The position numbers and the translations under genes are program-made. The notes under the pieces are model-generated. The model did no database searches. It was not told the origin of the DNA and worked only from the letters and a program-made list of their open reading frames with translations. A DNA stretch of 64,000 nt from Planococcus sp. SK3692 (GTDB taxonomy: Bacteria; Bacillota; Bacilli; Bacillales_A; Planococcaceae): NCBI RefSeq assembly GCF_028890485.2, contig NZ_JARCHV010000001.1, positions 186,001 to 250,000 of the forward strand, given 5' to 3'. This document shows, in pieces, positions 26,822 to 36,088 of this stretch (positions within the stretch are counted from its first letter, which is position 1; each line of letters begins with the position of its first letter).

Positions 26822-28174
26822 TCAGGAGCCCATTACATCGTATTTTTCCAGGAATTTCGTATTGAAGTCCCCGGATTTGAACACTTCATGATCCATGAGG
26901 CGAAGATGGAATGGAATGGTCGTGAAGACGCCCTCGACAACAAATTCATCCAGCGCGCGCTTCATCTTGGCCACGGCTTCTTCGCGCGTATCGGCGAATG
27001 TAATGAGCTTGGCTACCATGGAATCGTAATACGGCGGGATTGTATAGCCTGAATACATCGCTGAATCAACGCGCACGCCCATACCGCCTGGCGGCAAGTA
27101 CATATCCACACGCCCTGCTGACGGCATGAAGTTTTTCAGCGGATTTTCAGCATTGATGCGGCATTCAATCGACCAGCCTTTGAATGTCACGTCTTCTTGT
27201 TTATAGGCAAGCGTCTCACCTGAAGCGACTTTCAATTGCTGCTGGATCAAATCGATGCCTGTAATCATTTCTGTGACGGGATGTTCAACCTGAATGCGCG
27301 TATTCATTTCCATAAAGTAAAATTTTTGGTTTTCCACGTCGAAAATGAATTCGACTGTGCCGGCACCGCGGTAATTGACCGCTTGCGCCGCTTTAACAGC
27401 CGCTTCTCCCATTTCAGCTCTTAGTTCGGCTGATAGTGCAGGGGATGGTGCTTCTTCGACGAGCTTTTGCATGCGGCGCTGGATCGAACAATCGCGTTCG
27501 CCGAGATGGATGGCATTGCCATGCGAATCAGCTAACACCTGGATTTCGATATGGCGGAAATCCTCGATGAATTTTTCGATATAGACGCCCGGGTTGCCAA
27601 ATGCTGCAGCCGCTTCTTTCTGCGTCATATTCAAGCCTTTGACAAAGTCTTCGCGTGTTCTTGCCACCCGAATCCCTTTACCGCCGCCGCCTGCTGTTGC
27701 TTTGATGATGACCGGAAAACCGATCTTCTCGGCGATTTCCAAGCCTTCCTCTTCGCTTCCGACGATTCCCGTAGAGCCCGGAACGACCGGTACGTTTGCT
27801 TGGCGCATCGTTTCACGGGCAACGTCTTTCGTACCCATTTTCGAAATTGCTGCAGCGGTAGGTCCGATGAACATGATATCGCACGCTTCACATAGTTCAG
27901 CAAAGCTCGAGTTTTCAGCGAGGAACCCATATCCCGGGTGGATGCCGTCGCAATTCGTCAGTTTTGCGACACTGATGATATTGGAAAAGTTCAAATAGCT
28001 GTCTTTTGATAATTTCGGCCCGATGCAATACGCCTCATCGGCAAGTTCGACGTGGAGCGCTTCTTTATCCGCTTCTGAATAAACCGCTACGGTCTGGATA
28101 TCGAGCTCTTTGCAGGCGCGGATGATCCGGACGGCGATTTCACCGCGGTTGGCAATCAATACTTTTTTCATCAT
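26822..28174 (-). CDS. accC: Acetyl-CoA carboxylase biotin carboxylase subunit
   Basis: 450 residues. ATP-grasp enzyme that carboxylates biotin on AccB, first step of fatty acid synthesis. N-terminal [23 protein letters not shown] lid [14 protein letters not shown], catalytic [14 protein letters not shown] are intact. Lies 12 bases after accB with a strong Shine-Dalgarno (AAGGGGGG). Two tandem ATG codons start it. Confidence 0.96.
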   Translation of the reverse strand: MMKKVLIANRGEIAVRIIRACKELDIQTVAVYSEADKEALHVELADEAYCIGPKLSKDSYLNFSNIISVAKLTNCDGIHPGYGFLAENSSFAELCEACDIMFIGPTAAAISKMGTKDVARETMRQANVPVVPGSTGIVGSEEEGLEIAEKIGFPVIIKATAGGGGKGIRVARTREDFVKGLNMTQKEAAAAFGNPGVYIEKFIEDFRHIEIQVLADSHGNAIHLGERDCSIQRRMQKLVEEAPSPALSAELRAEMGEAAVKAAQAVNYRGAGTVEFIFDVENQKFYFMEMNTRIQVEHPVTEMITGIDLIQQQLKVASGETLAYKQEDVTFKGWSIECRINAENPLKNFMPSAGRVDMYLPPGGMGVRVDSAMYSGYTIPPYYDSMVAKLITFADTREEAVAKMKRALDEFVVEGVFTTIPFHLRLMDHEVFKSGDFNTKFLEKYDVMGS

Positions 28175-28186
28175 TGTCAGCCCCCC

Positions 28187-28699
28187 TTAATTTGCTTTTA
28201 CGAGGAACAAAGGCTGACCGTATTCGACCAATTGGCCATCTTTGACTAGGATTTCAGCGATTTCCCCATCCACTTCAGCTTCGATTTCGTTGAAGAGCTT
28301 CATCGCTTCAACGATGCACACGACTTGGTCTGCAGATACTTTCGTTCCGACAGCTACATAAGCCTCTTCTTCCGGTGATGGCGATTGGTAGAACGTGCCG
28401 ACCATCGGAGACAGGATTTTGTGCAAATCTTCATTTGATGCGCTGCTAGTTTCAGCCGTTTCCGCTTGCACAGGCTGTTCTGTCGGTGCAGCTTCAACTG
28501 CTTCCGCTTGTTTTGGCGCTGCTGGTGCAGGTGCTTGCGCAGATTCTTCAACCGTTTTAGATTGTACAGCTGCTGGCTGCGCCGGGTTCGATGAATTTTT
28601 CTTCATTTTCACTTTGACGCCATCGAATTCATAGCTGAATTCGTCGATGGACGACTGATCCACCAATTTAATGATTTCGCGAATTTCCTGGATTTTCAT
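28187..28699 (-). CDS. accB: Acetyl-CoA carboxylase biotin carboxyl carrier protein
   Basis: 170 residues: a short N-terminal helix ([14 protein letters not shown]), an Ala/Pro/Gln/Glu linker (about 40-90), and the biotinyl domain with [12 protein letters not shown], biotinylated Lys at about 134. In Bacillus the spoIIIA operon and yqhV lie between efp and this gene; here only 126 bases remain, holding the efp terminator and presumably the accB promoter. Confidence 0.95.
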   Translation of the reverse strand: MKIQEIREIIKLVDQSSIDEFSYEFDGVKVKMKKNSSNPAQPAAVQSKTVEESAQAPAPAAPKQAEAVEAAPTEQPVQAETAETSSASNEDLHKILSPMVGTFYQSPSPEEEAYVAVGTKVSADQVVCIVEAMKLFNEIEAEVDGEIAEILVKDGQLVEYGQPLFLVKAN

Positions 28700-28792
28700 G
28701 TTATACCTACTCCCCTGTTATGTATTTAATTTTAGCTACTCCACCATTTTAGACTTTTTCGAATCATTTTGAAATAGCGAGGCAGACATTTT

Positions 28793-28822
28793 AAAAAAAG
28801 GCCCCTTAAAAGAGGCCTTTCC
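28793..28822 (-). terminator. Terminator after efp
   Basis: Minus strand AAAGGCCTC, loop, GGGGCCTTTTTTT, a few bases after the efp stop at 28826. Confidence 0.8.
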
Positions 28823-28825
28823 TAC

Positions 28826-29386
28826 TTATTGTGCACGCGAGACGTATGAAGAATCGGTTGTATTGATGATTAGTTTATCCCCTTGATTGATGAAGAACGG
28901 CACTTGGACAGAAAGTCCAGTGGTGAGGATCGCTGGTTTCGACCCACCGCTTGCCGTGTCTCCTTTAATGCCAGGGTCTGTTTCAGCGACTTCCAAGACG
29001 ACTGTGTTCGGCAGTTCGACGCCCAGCACTTCGCCGTGGTATTGGATGACTTGCACATCCATGTTTTCCTGCAGGAATTTCAGCTCATATGCGATGCTTT
29101 TTTCCGGCAATTCGATCTGGTCGTAAGTTTCTGTATCCATGAATGCGTGCATATCGCCATTTGCGTATAAATAGTGCATCTTGCGGTTGTCGATTTGTGC
29201 TTTTCCGACTTTTTCGCCAGCGCGGAATGTTTTTTCATTGACCGCTCCCGTGCGCAAATTGCGAAGCTTTGAACGGACGAATGCCGCCCCTTTACCCGGT
29301 TTGACGTGCTGGAATTCCATCACGCGCCAAATATCGTTATCTACTTCAATGGTCAACCCTGTTTTAAAATCGTTTACTGAAATCAT
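28826..29386 (-). CDS. efp: Translation elongation factor P
   Basis: 186 residues in three beta-barrel domains. It rescues ribosomes stalled at polyproline. The loop that enters the peptidyl transferase centre has Lys32 in VKPGKGAAF, the residue that is modified in B. subtilis. C-terminal signature [22 protein letters not shown] is present. Good Shine-Dalgarno (CGGAGGAA). 17 bases after papA, probably one operon aroQ-papA-efp. Confidence 0.96.
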   Translation of the reverse strand: MISVNDFKTGLTIEVDNDIWRVMEFQHVKPGKGAAFVRSKLRNLRTGAVNEKTFRAGEKVGKAQIDNRKMHYLYANGDMHAFMDTETYDQIELPEKSIAYELKFLQENMDVQVIQYHGEVLGVELPNTVVLEVAETDPGIKGDTASGGSKPAILTTGLSVQVPFFINQGDKLIINTTDSSYVSRAQ

Positions 29387-29403
29387 TGTAGTTCCTCCGT
29401 TTG

Positions 29404-30462
29404 TTATAAAATGCGAAGCTCTTTGGAAGAATGCGTCAAGCGCTCATTCCCCGTTTCGGTTATCAGTATATCATCTTCGATGCGCACTCCGCCAATTCCC
29501 GGCAAATAGATGCCCGGTTCGACCGTCACCGCCATGCCTGGTTCGAGGATGGTTTCCGAACGGAACGACAGCCCCGGGCCTTCGTGGACTTCGAGCCCGA
29601 TACCGTGGCCGGTCGAATGGCCGAATGCTTCCCCGTAGCCTTTTGACTTGATGTAGTCGCGTGCGATGGCATCCGCTTCGATCCCGGTCATACCCGGCTT
29701 GATTTTCTCAAGTGCCAGCACTTGCGACTCCAAGACCACGTGATAAATTTCCTTGAGCTTGTCTGACGGTTCACCGACCGCAACCGTGCGCGTGATGTCC
29801 GATACATAGCCATTGTACAAAGCGCCGAAATCGAGCGTGATGAGGTCGCCCTGTTCGATTTTCTTGTCGGATGCAACGCCATGTGGCAATGCAGAACGCA
29901 AGCCCGATGCGACGATGATGTCGAACGAAGAGGAAGTCGCACCTTGTGAACGCATGAAGAATTCCAGTTCATTGGAAACTTCCAGTTCTGTCATTCCTGC
30001 CTTGATGTATGAGCAAATATGCTCAAATGCATCATCGGCGATCTTGGCTGCCGCTTTCAGTACTTCCAGTTCTTCCGGTGATTTTACCATGCGTAACTTT
30101 TCGATTAAGCCGCTGACCGGTTCGAGCGTTGCGGATAATTTTTCCTGGTATTGCGAATACGTGGCAAAAGTCATATAGTCCTGTTCGAATGCCAGCCGCT
30201 CGACTGCCGCTTCTGTAGCAATGCGCGCCACTTCGTCAATCAAGCCTTTTTGCGCTTGGACCACTTTGAATTCTTTCACTTGCTCTCCTGCCTGCTCCGT
30301 ATACCGGAAATCGGTAATGAACCAGGCGTCATTTGGCGTGATGAGTGCAAGCCCAGCCGTTCCGGTGAAGCCTGTAATAAAACGAAGATTGTACGGATTT
30401 GTCACCAGCAGGGAATCCAGTTCCCGCTTTTGCATTTGTTCACGCAGTTTCATCAATTTCAT
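29404..30462 (-). CDS. papA: M24B family Xaa-Pro aminopeptidase
   Basis: About 352 residues. Creatinase-like N-terminal domain and pita-bread metallopeptidase domain with ligands in [17 protein letters not shown] (two Asp), [17 protein letters not shown] (His), TVEPGIY and RIEDDILIT (two Glu). It removes N-terminal residues next to proline. Three ATG codons stand in a nine-base tandem repeat at 30471, 30462 and 30453; the first overlaps the aroQ stop (ATGA) but touches the AAAGG ribosome site, so the second is chosen. Same gene order as B. subtilis yqhS-yqhT-efp. Confidence 0.92.
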   Translation of the reverse strand: MKLMKLREQMQKRELDSLLVTNPYNLRFITGFTGTAGLALITPNDAWFITDFRYTEQAGEQVKEFKVVQAQKGLIDEVARIATEAAVERLAFEQDYMTFATYSQYQEKLSATLEPVSGLIEKLRMVKSPEELEVLKAAAKIADDAFEHICSYIKAGMTELEVSNELEFFMRSQGATSSSFDIIVASGLRSALPHGVASDKKIEQGDLITLDFGALYNGYVSDITRTVAVGEPSDKLKEIYHVVLESQVLALEKIKPGMTGIEADAIARDYIKSKGYGEAFGHSTGHGIGLEVHEGPGLSFRSETILEPGMAVTVEPGIYLPGIGGVRIEDDILITETGNERLTHSSKELRIL

Positions 30463-30467
30463 CAGTT

Positions 30468-30908
30468 TCATCCTTTCTGTTGTCGAAGCAAGAGTGACTG
30501 GAGCCCCAGTCGGTAAACGTCCTTGCCGAAGCCGGCGATTTGCCCGATGGCTACCGGCGCGATATGGGAGTTGTGGCGGAATTCTTCCCGCGCATGGATA
30601 TTGGAAATATGTACTTCAACGACCGGCACTTGCACCGATGCGATGGAGTCGCGCAAGGCGATGCTCGTATGCGTATAAGCACCGGCATTCAAAACGATGC
30701 CGGAAATGGCATCATCGTCCGCGCCGTGGATCCAGTCGATCAGTTCGCCCTCGTGATTGGACTGCCGGCAGATCAGCTCGAAGCCTTCACTTTCTGCATA
30801 ATCCGCCAGTTCCTGCTCCAGCTCCTGCAATGTAAAACTTCCGTACGCTTGTTTTTCGCGTTTGCCGAGACGGTTTAAATTGGGACCGTTCAACACCAGG
30901 ACTCTCAT
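30468..30908 (-). CDS. aroQ: Type II 3-dehydroquinate dehydratase
   Basis: 146 residues, dodecameric family. Third step of the shikimate pathway. VLNGPNLNRLGKREKQAYG contains the catalytic Arg and Tyr, then NAGAYTHTSIALRD and VEVHISNIHAREEFR with the catalytic His. Its stop overlaps the first papA ATG. aroK for the fifth shikimate step is at 38945 in this window. Confidence 0.94.
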   Translation of the reverse strand: MRVLVLNGPNLNRLGKREKQAYGSFTLQELEQELADYAESEGFELICRQSNHEGELIDWIHGADDDAISGIVLNAGAYTHTSIALRDSIASVQVPVVEVHISNIHAREEFRHNSHIAPVAIGQIAGFGKDVYRLGLQSLLLRQQKG

Positions 30909-31171
30909 GCCCTTGCACCCCTTTCTTGGCTTTCCTTTTCCATTTTATCATACGATCAATTCCCAGCAAGCCAGAAGACGGGGATGTGTACGCTGACAAA
31001 ATAATGATGAAGAATTGTATGTGCCGCTATCAATCGAAAGTGAATCGTCTTTTCCACAATCAAAAATCAAAGAACTACCCCAGTATTTGGACAAGCGCTC
31101 GCTCCATTCCCTTGCGCGGAGTCGTGAGATAAACTTCGGGAAATACGTCTTCTTAATTTTTTCGACAAACT
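30909..31171. other. Intergenic region without recognisable gene
   Basis: About 263 bases between the aroQ start and the nrdJ terminator. It should carry the aroQ promoter on the minus strand, but I see no convincing pair of boxes. Short open frames on both strands lack ribosome sites and known similarity. Confidence 0.5.
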
Positions 31172-31206
31172 AAAAAAGCGGAAGCCTTTTTGGGCTTCCG
31201 CTTTTT
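31172..31206. terminator. Terminator after nrdJ
   Basis: AAAAAGCGGAAGCC, TTTTT-type loop, GGCTTCCGCTTTTT: a 10-bp perfect stem flanked by A and T runs, so active on both strands; the minus strand use ends nrdJ. Confidence 0.9.
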
Positions 31207-31246
31207 GTCGCCAGTGAATATCGCTCCGGCTTTATGAAATTCTGGG

Positions 31247-33805
31247 TTACAGTCCGCACTTCAATTGGGCTGCACAGTTCGTGCATGTATTGCATCCACC
31301 CATTTCTTCCACTGTCCCTTTGCGGCAGACTGGGCAAGTGTTGCCCACCTCTGAACCGATCGTGACATTGGTCGAGCGCAAGTCCTGGATCGTGTCGATC
31401 AAGACAACCGGGCGTTTGCCAGTGTCTTCTTCTTGATGATCCTCTTCGAAAGTATTATCTTCCGCTTTTAATGTCAGCACTTGCGAATCGCGGCTGCCGT
31501 CGACGTAGACTGTGCCGCCTTTGGCACCGCCTTTGTAGAGGCGCTCATAGACGCCTTCAACCTGTTCAACGGTATAGCCTTTTGGCGCATTGACCGTTTT
31601 CGAGATCGAGGAATCGATCCAACGCTGGATGATGCACTGCACGTCCGCATGAGCTTCTGGCGCGAGGTCCATCGATGTGACAAATGCTTTTGGCAAATTG
31701 TCTTCTTCTGCATCCGGGTTATTTTTCAAGTACTCACGGACGATATCCGCTTTTACTTCGATGAATTTCCCGAGGCGCCCGCTGCGGTAGTACGTAAATG
31801 AATAATACGGTTCGAGTCCAGTTGAGACGCCAACCATCGTGCCGGTCGAGCCTGTCGGCGCAACCGTCAGTAGATGGGAGTTGCGGATCCCTTTATCAAG
31901 CACCGCTTGGCGGATTTCCTCTGGCATGCCTTGCATAAAGCCGGTTTCGGTAAATGCGCGGCGCAAGTTCTCCGTTTCTGCATCTGTTTCGCCGACAAGG
32001 AATGGGAAACTGCCGCGTTCTTCAGCAAGTTCTGTCGATGCTTCGTACGCTGCAACTGCAATCGTTTTGAAAATTTCATCGACCAGCTCGTTGCCTTCCG
32101 GCGAACCGTATTCACGGTCTGAGTAGATGAGCAAGTCAGCAAGACCCATGACGCCAAGGCCTACACGGCGTTCGCCAAGTGCCTGGATGCGGTTGTCTTC
32201 AAGGAAGTAAGGCGTTGCATCGATGACGTTGTCTTGCATGCGGACACCGACGCGCACTGTTTCTTTAAGCGCTTCAAAATCAACTTGCTTCGTTTTCGGA
32301 TTTGCAAAGCGTGCTAAGTTGACGGCTGCCAAGTTGCATACGGAGTAAGGCGCAAGCGGCTGTTCACCACATGGGTTTGTCGCCACGACTTTTTGGCCGT
32401 ATGCCGTCGCATTTGTTTTTTCATTGGCATTATCGATAAAGAAGATGCCGGGTTCTGCGGAATAAGTTGCACATACATTGATCAAATTCCATAGTTCGCG
32501 CGCTTTAATGACGCGGTAGGTGCGGACTTTATGGCCCATCTTTTCCCAGTCGCGAACATCGCCGATTTTATGCCATTCTTCGTTGTAAACCGCCATCTCT
32601 TCTTTTGAATACGATTCAACGGCCGGGAAGCGCAATTCGAAGTCTTCGTCTTTTTCGACGGCTTCCATGAAGTCTTTCGTCAAGGTAACAGAAATATTGG
32701 CGCCGGTGAGGAATTCTTCGTTATGGACGGAGAATGTGCCGCCATCGCGCAATTTCGTTTCCGCATCGCGCATGATTTTTTCATTGAACCCGCCCATGCC
32801 CGGAATGGTCCGGTAGTTGAGCAAGCCTTGGTACATTGCTTCTTCCTGTTCAGTCAAAGGCTTGAATTTCAATTTATCGTTCGCTAGACGTTTGATTGTT
32901 TCGTCTTCTGTGTTTTCGATCAAATAACGCAAAATACGCGGATTTTGCATTTTGGAAATAATGAATTCTGCGATATCCGGATGCCAGTCAGCAAGCATGA
33001 TCATCTGGGCGCCGCGGCGTGAACCGCCTTGTTCAACCAGGTGTGTCAGTTTTGCGATATCGTCCAGCCATGAAACAGAACCGGATGATTTGCCGTTGAC
33101 GCCTCGAGCGAGCGTATTGCGCGGGCGAAGTGTCGAACCGTTCGTCCCCACGCCGCCTCCGCGGCTCATGATTTCCATCACTTGCTTGCGGTGGTCTGAG
33201 ATGCCCTCGCGTGAATCGGCGACAAATGGCATGACGTAGCAGTTGAAATACGTGACATCGGTGTCAGCGCCTGCTCCGTAAAGTACGCGGCCGGCAGGAA
33301 CGAAATTCAAGTTAACGAGCTGGTCGTAGAATTTCGTGAACCACTCGCTTTGCTTTTCAGGAGTTTTCTCGACTGCAGAAAGCCCAGTGGCATTGCGTTT
33401 GGCGATTTGCTCGTAAAATACTTCGAGCGGTTTTTCGATGACATCGATCGGTCGGTTGACGATGCCTTGTTCGACTTCTTCTGGATTGTCGATCGCGCTG
33501 CGGTAATCTTCTTCGATCCAGACGCGCGCTTTGTTCGCTTCTTGGTCGATCGAGACGATATAGCCGAGGCCGCGTGCTGGGAATTTCGGGTCTTCTTTGA
33601 CCGTCAACACGACAAAATCGCCAGGCTTCAAAGTGCTTTTGCTTGTGTCTTTGAAGGAATAGCGATCGATCATAACCAGGCGGGATACGCCTTTATGGGT
33701 TTTTTTCATGTCCTTTGTTACCGCGTGGACTTGCGGGAATGCTTCAATGTCTTTGTTCAGGGACTCGACGTTTAATGTATATTCGGATTGTGTGGCGGAA
33801 ACCAT
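31247..33805 (-). CDS. nrdJ: Class II (adenosylcobalamin-dependent) ribonucleoside-diphosphate reductase
   Basis: 852-residue single-chain ribonucleotide reductase that uses vitamin B12 as radical source and so works with or without oxygen. The catalytic part shows NPCGEQPLAPYSVCNLAAVN and RGGGVGTNGSTLRPRNT; the C-terminus has two CxxC pairs (CPVCRKG and CNTCTNC) and a final Cys two residues from the end, as in redox-active C-terminal tails. A strong Shine-Dalgarno (AAAGGAGG) precedes the ATG. Two NrdR boxes lie upstream. Shares its cofactor with mutAB. A class I nrdEF elsewhere is possible but not visible. Confidence 0.95.
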   Translation of the reverse strand: MVSATQSEYTLNVESLNKDIEAFPQVHAVTKDMKKTHKGVSRLVMIDRYSFKDTSKSTLKPGDFVVLTVKEDPKFPARGLGYIVSIDQEANKARVWIEEDYRSAIDNPEEVEQGIVNRPIDVIEKPLEVFYEQIAKRNATGLSAVEKTPEKQSEWFTKFYDQLVNLNFVPAGRVLYGAGADTDVTYFNCYVMPFVADSREGISDHRKQVMEIMSRGGGVGTNGSTLRPRNTLARGVNGKSSGSVSWLDDIAKLTHLVEQGGSRRGAQMIMLADWHPDIAEFIISKMQNPRILRYLIENTEDETIKRLANDKLKFKPLTEQEEAMYQGLLNYRTIPGMGGFNEKIMRDAETKLRDGGTFSVHNEEFLTGANISVTLTKDFMEAVEKDEDFELRFPAVESYSKEEMAVYNEEWHKIGDVRDWEKMGHKVRTYRVIKARELWNLINVCATYSAEPGIFFIDNANEKTNATAYGQKVVATNPCGEQPLAPYSVCNLAAVNLARFANPKTKQVDFEALKETVRVGVRMQDNVIDATPYFLEDNRIQALGERRVGLGVMGLADLLIYSDREYGSPEGNELVDEIFKTIAVAAYEASTELAEERGSFPFLVGETDAETENLRRAFTETGFMQGMPEEIRQAVLDKGIRNSHLLTVAPTGSTGTMVGVSTGLEPYYSFTYYRSGRLGKFIEVKADIVREYLKNNPDAEEDNLPKAFVTSMDLAPEAHADVQCIIQRWIDSSISKTVNAPKGYTVEQVEGVYERLYKGGAKGGTVYVDGSRDSQVLTLKAEDNTFEEDHQEEDTGKRPVVLIDTIQDLRSTNVTIGSEVGNTCPVCRKGTVEEMGGCNTCTNCAAQLKCGL

Positions 33806-33838
33806 TTGACAAATCCTCCTTTATATTATATGTGGTTA

Positions 33839-33886
33839 ACACTATATATAGTATTATTACAATTCCCATGATACTATATATTGAAA
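33839..33886. promoter_or_regulatory. Pair of NrdR boxes upstream of nrdJ
   Basis: ACACTATATATAGTAT (33839-33854) and ATACTATATATTGAAA (33871-33886), both close to the NrdR consensus ACACWATATATWGTGT and 32 bases apart, three helical turns, the usual spacing. They lie 34-80 bases before the nrdJ start and overlap the likely promoter, which fits repression by NrdR with ATP/dATP. Confidence 0.85.
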
Positions 33887-34136
33887 CTCACTCGCAATAA
33901 CATTTTTCTGATGGAAAAATTACGCTGCCCGGTAATCGAGCAATGGCAAGGGTTCTGCGTTTTAGCTTTCGTTAAAATGAGACGAAAGACACGTATGTTC
34001 GCATAATCCAGCGCAAAAATCGATTTAATTTCCTGTTGAAAGCACTTGACAACTGAAAGTCCAGTTACAGCGCACCTTCTGCCCTCTGGCTTCACAGGAT
34101 TGCCTCTGATTTGCCCAGATTACTGTAACATAGCCA
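33887..34136. other. Intergenic region between divergent nrdJ and yqhL genes
   Basis: About 250 bases. No gene, repeat or RNA structure recognised. It may contain upstream parts of the two divergent promoters. Confidence 0.5.
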
Positions 34137-34165
34137 TTGAATATCCGTCACCTTATCTCTTATAA
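34137..34165 (+). promoter_or_regulatory. Sigma-A promoter for the rhodanese-like gene
   Basis: TTGAAT, 18-base spacer, TATAAT, ending about 28 bases before the GTG start. Confidence 0.65.
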
Positions 34166-34193
34166 TGAGTAAGTATAGAAAGGGGCAAGAACA

Positions 34194-34574
34194 GTGGAAT
34201 TATTGTATATCACATTGGGTGTCGTCATTGCCATCCTCATTTTTGCGGTTATTTCCTTCCTGCGCATCCGCAAAGCGGTCACCGATTTAAACCAGGAAGA
34301 ATTTATCCAAGGCTATCGAAAAGCGCAGCTCATCGATGTCCGGGAACCAAAAGATTTTGCAGCCGGCCATATTCTCGGGGCGCGCAACATCCCGCAATCG
34401 CAATTGCGCCAGCGTTACAAGGAAATCCGAGCCGACAAACCGGTCTATCTATATGACCAGAATGGAGCAAGAAGCGGACGCGTCGCGTTGTTCCTGAAGA
34501 AAAAAGGATATGAGCAATTGTTCCAATTGCAAGGCGGCTTCAAAAAATGGACAGGCAAAATCAAATCCAAATAA
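34194..34574 (+). CDS. yqhL: Membrane-anchored rhodanese-like domain protein without active-site Cys (YqhL-like)
   Basis: 126 residues. One N-terminal membrane helix (about 4-23) followed by a rhodanese fold: LIDVREPKDFAAGHILGARNIP and a C-terminal GGFKKWTGKI. The active-site loop, normally CxxGxRS, reads DQNGARS (about 88-94), and the whole protein contains no cysteine, so it cannot act as a sulfurtransferase by the usual route. GTG start with AAAGGGG upstream. It stands next to gcvPB as in B. subtilis and converges on it at a shared terminator. Confidence 0.88.
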   Translation: MELLYITLGVVIAILIFAVISFLRIRKAVTDLNQEEFIQGYRKAQLIDVREPKDFAAGHILGARNIPQSQLRQRYKEIRADKPVYLYDQNGARSGRVALFLKKKGYEQLFQLQGGFKKWTGKIKSK

Positions 34575-34576
34575 TC

Positions 34577-34612
34577 AAAAACCCCGGAAGCAATTGCTTC
34601 CGGGGTTTTTTT
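34577..34612. terminator. Bidirectional terminator between yqhL and gcvPB
   Basis: Perfect 12-bp palindrome CCCCGGAAGCAA / TTGCTTCCGGGG with A run on the left and seven T on the right. Confidence 0.9.
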
Positions 34613-34615
34613 ATG

Positions 34616-36088
34616 TCATTCGCTGTCTGTCGGTTTCTGGTAACGAAGCACCGGCTTGCGTGCCGCTTTCGTTTCATCCAAACGGTTGATGACCGTCGTA
34701 TGCGGTGCATTCTGGACGATCTCTGGGTTTTCTTCCACTTCACGCGCAATCTGGATCATTGCATCGATAAAGTCATCGAGCGTTTCTTTCGATTCCGTCT
34801 CGGTCGGTTCAATCATCATGCCTTCTTCCACGTTGAGCGGGAAGTAAATTGTCGGCGGATGGTAACCGAAGTCGAGCAGGCGTTTCGCCATATCGAGTGT
34901 ACGTACGCCAAGTTTCTTCTGGCGGCGGCCGCTCAATACGAACTCATGCTTACAGTGGCGGTCATAAGGCAAATCGAAATGAGGCGCGAGCCTTCTCATC
35001 ATGTAGTTGGCATTCAAGACGGCATATTCAGTTACTTTCTTCAAGCCGTCTGGTCCCATCGTACGGATATACGTATAGGCGCGGACATTAATGCCGAAGT
35101 TGCCGTAAAACGGTTTGACGCGCCCGATGGATTCAGGACGGTTGTAATCGAATGTAAAGCCTTCATCAGTCTTGATGAGGATCGGCTTCGGCAAATAAGG
35201 GATCAAGTCTGCCTGGACGCCGACTGGGCCAGATCCTGGGCCACCGCCGCCGTGTGGGCCTGTAAAGGTCTTGTGCAAGTTCAAATGGACGACGTCAAAG
35301 CCCATGTCGCCAGGGCGTGCTTTCGACATGACGGCGTTCAAATTCGCTCCGTCATAATAAAGCTTGCCGCCGACTTTGTGGATGATCGAGGCCATTTCCA
35401 GAATATCTTCTTCGAAAAGGCCTAGCGTGTTCGGGTTCGTCAGCATGAGTGCCGCTGTATCGTCGCCGACTACGCGCTTCAAGTCTTCTAAGTCGACCAA
35501 GCCGTGCTCGTTCGATTTCACCGTCACTGTCTCAAAACCAGCGACTGTTGCAGAGGCAGGGTTTGTTCCGTGTGCAGAATCCGGCACGATGACTTTTGTG
35601 CGCTTGAAATCACCGTTCGCTTCGTGGAAAGCGCGGATCATCATCAGGCCTGTCCATTCACCATGTGCGCCTGCAGCTGGTTGAAGCGTCACTTCGTCCA
35701 TTCCCGTGATTTCCTTCAGGTGTTCTTGAAGGTCATACATCAACTCCATCGCGCCCTGCACAGTCGATTCCTCCTGTAATGGGTGGATGTTCGCGAATCC
35801 AGAATAACGCGCAACGGATTCGTTGATTTTCGGATTGTATTTCATTGTGCAAGAGCCGAGCGGATAGAATCCTGAATCGACACCGTGGTTGCGTTTTGAA
35901 AGCGCCGTGTAATGACGCATGATGTCGAGTTCCGAGACTTCCGGCAATTCGGCAAACTCTTCACGTACTAGATCTTGGCCGAGCAATTCAGTCAAATCCA
36001 CTTCCGGCACATCAAGTTCCGGCAAGCTGTAGCCGACACGGCCTTGTTTAGTCATTTCAAAAATGAGTGGCTGATTGTCTTTATGCAT
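34616..36088 (-). CDS. gcvPB: Glycine dehydrogenase (decarboxylating) subunit 2
   Basis: 490 residues from the ATG at 36088, the usual size for the C-terminal half of P-protein. PLP Lys lies in [19 protein letters not shown], the glycine-rich loop following it. With GcvPA it decarboxylates glycine and passes aminomethyl to the H-protein. It starts inside the last codons of gcvPA (eight-base overlap). The open frame continues to 36202, but that part lies within gcvPA and is not used. Third gene of gcvT-gcvPA-gcvPB under the glycine riboswitch; H-protein is not in the window. Confidence 0.95.
   Translation of the reverse strand: MHKDNQPLIFEMTKQGRVGYSLPELDVPEVDLTELLGQDLVREEFAELPEVSELDIMRHYTALSKRNHGVDSGFYPLGSCTMKYNPKINESVARYSGFANIHPLQEESTVQGAMELMYDLQEHLKEITGMDEVTLQPAAGAHGEWTGLMMIRAFHEANGDFKRTKVIVPDSAHGTNPASATVAGFETVTVKSNEHGLVDLEDLKRVVGDDTAALMLTNPNTLGLFEEDILEMASIIHKVGGKLYYDGANLNAVMSKARPGDMGFDVVHLNLHKTFTGPHGGGGPGSGPVGVQADLIPYLPKPILIKTDEGFTFDYNRPESIGRVKPFYGNFGINVRAYTYIRTMGPDGLKKVTEYAVLNANYMMRRLAPHFDLPYDRHCKHEFVLSGRRQKKLGVRTLDMAKRLLDFGYHPPTIYFPLNVEEGMMIEPTETESKETLDDFIDAMIQIAREVEENPEIVQNAPHTTVINRLDETKAARKPVLRYQKPTDSE

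Noticed and set aside
30926-31132. Open frame of 68 codons in the aroQ-nrdJ gap
   Set aside because: No Shine-Dalgarno, no similarity recognised, low-complexity basic composition.
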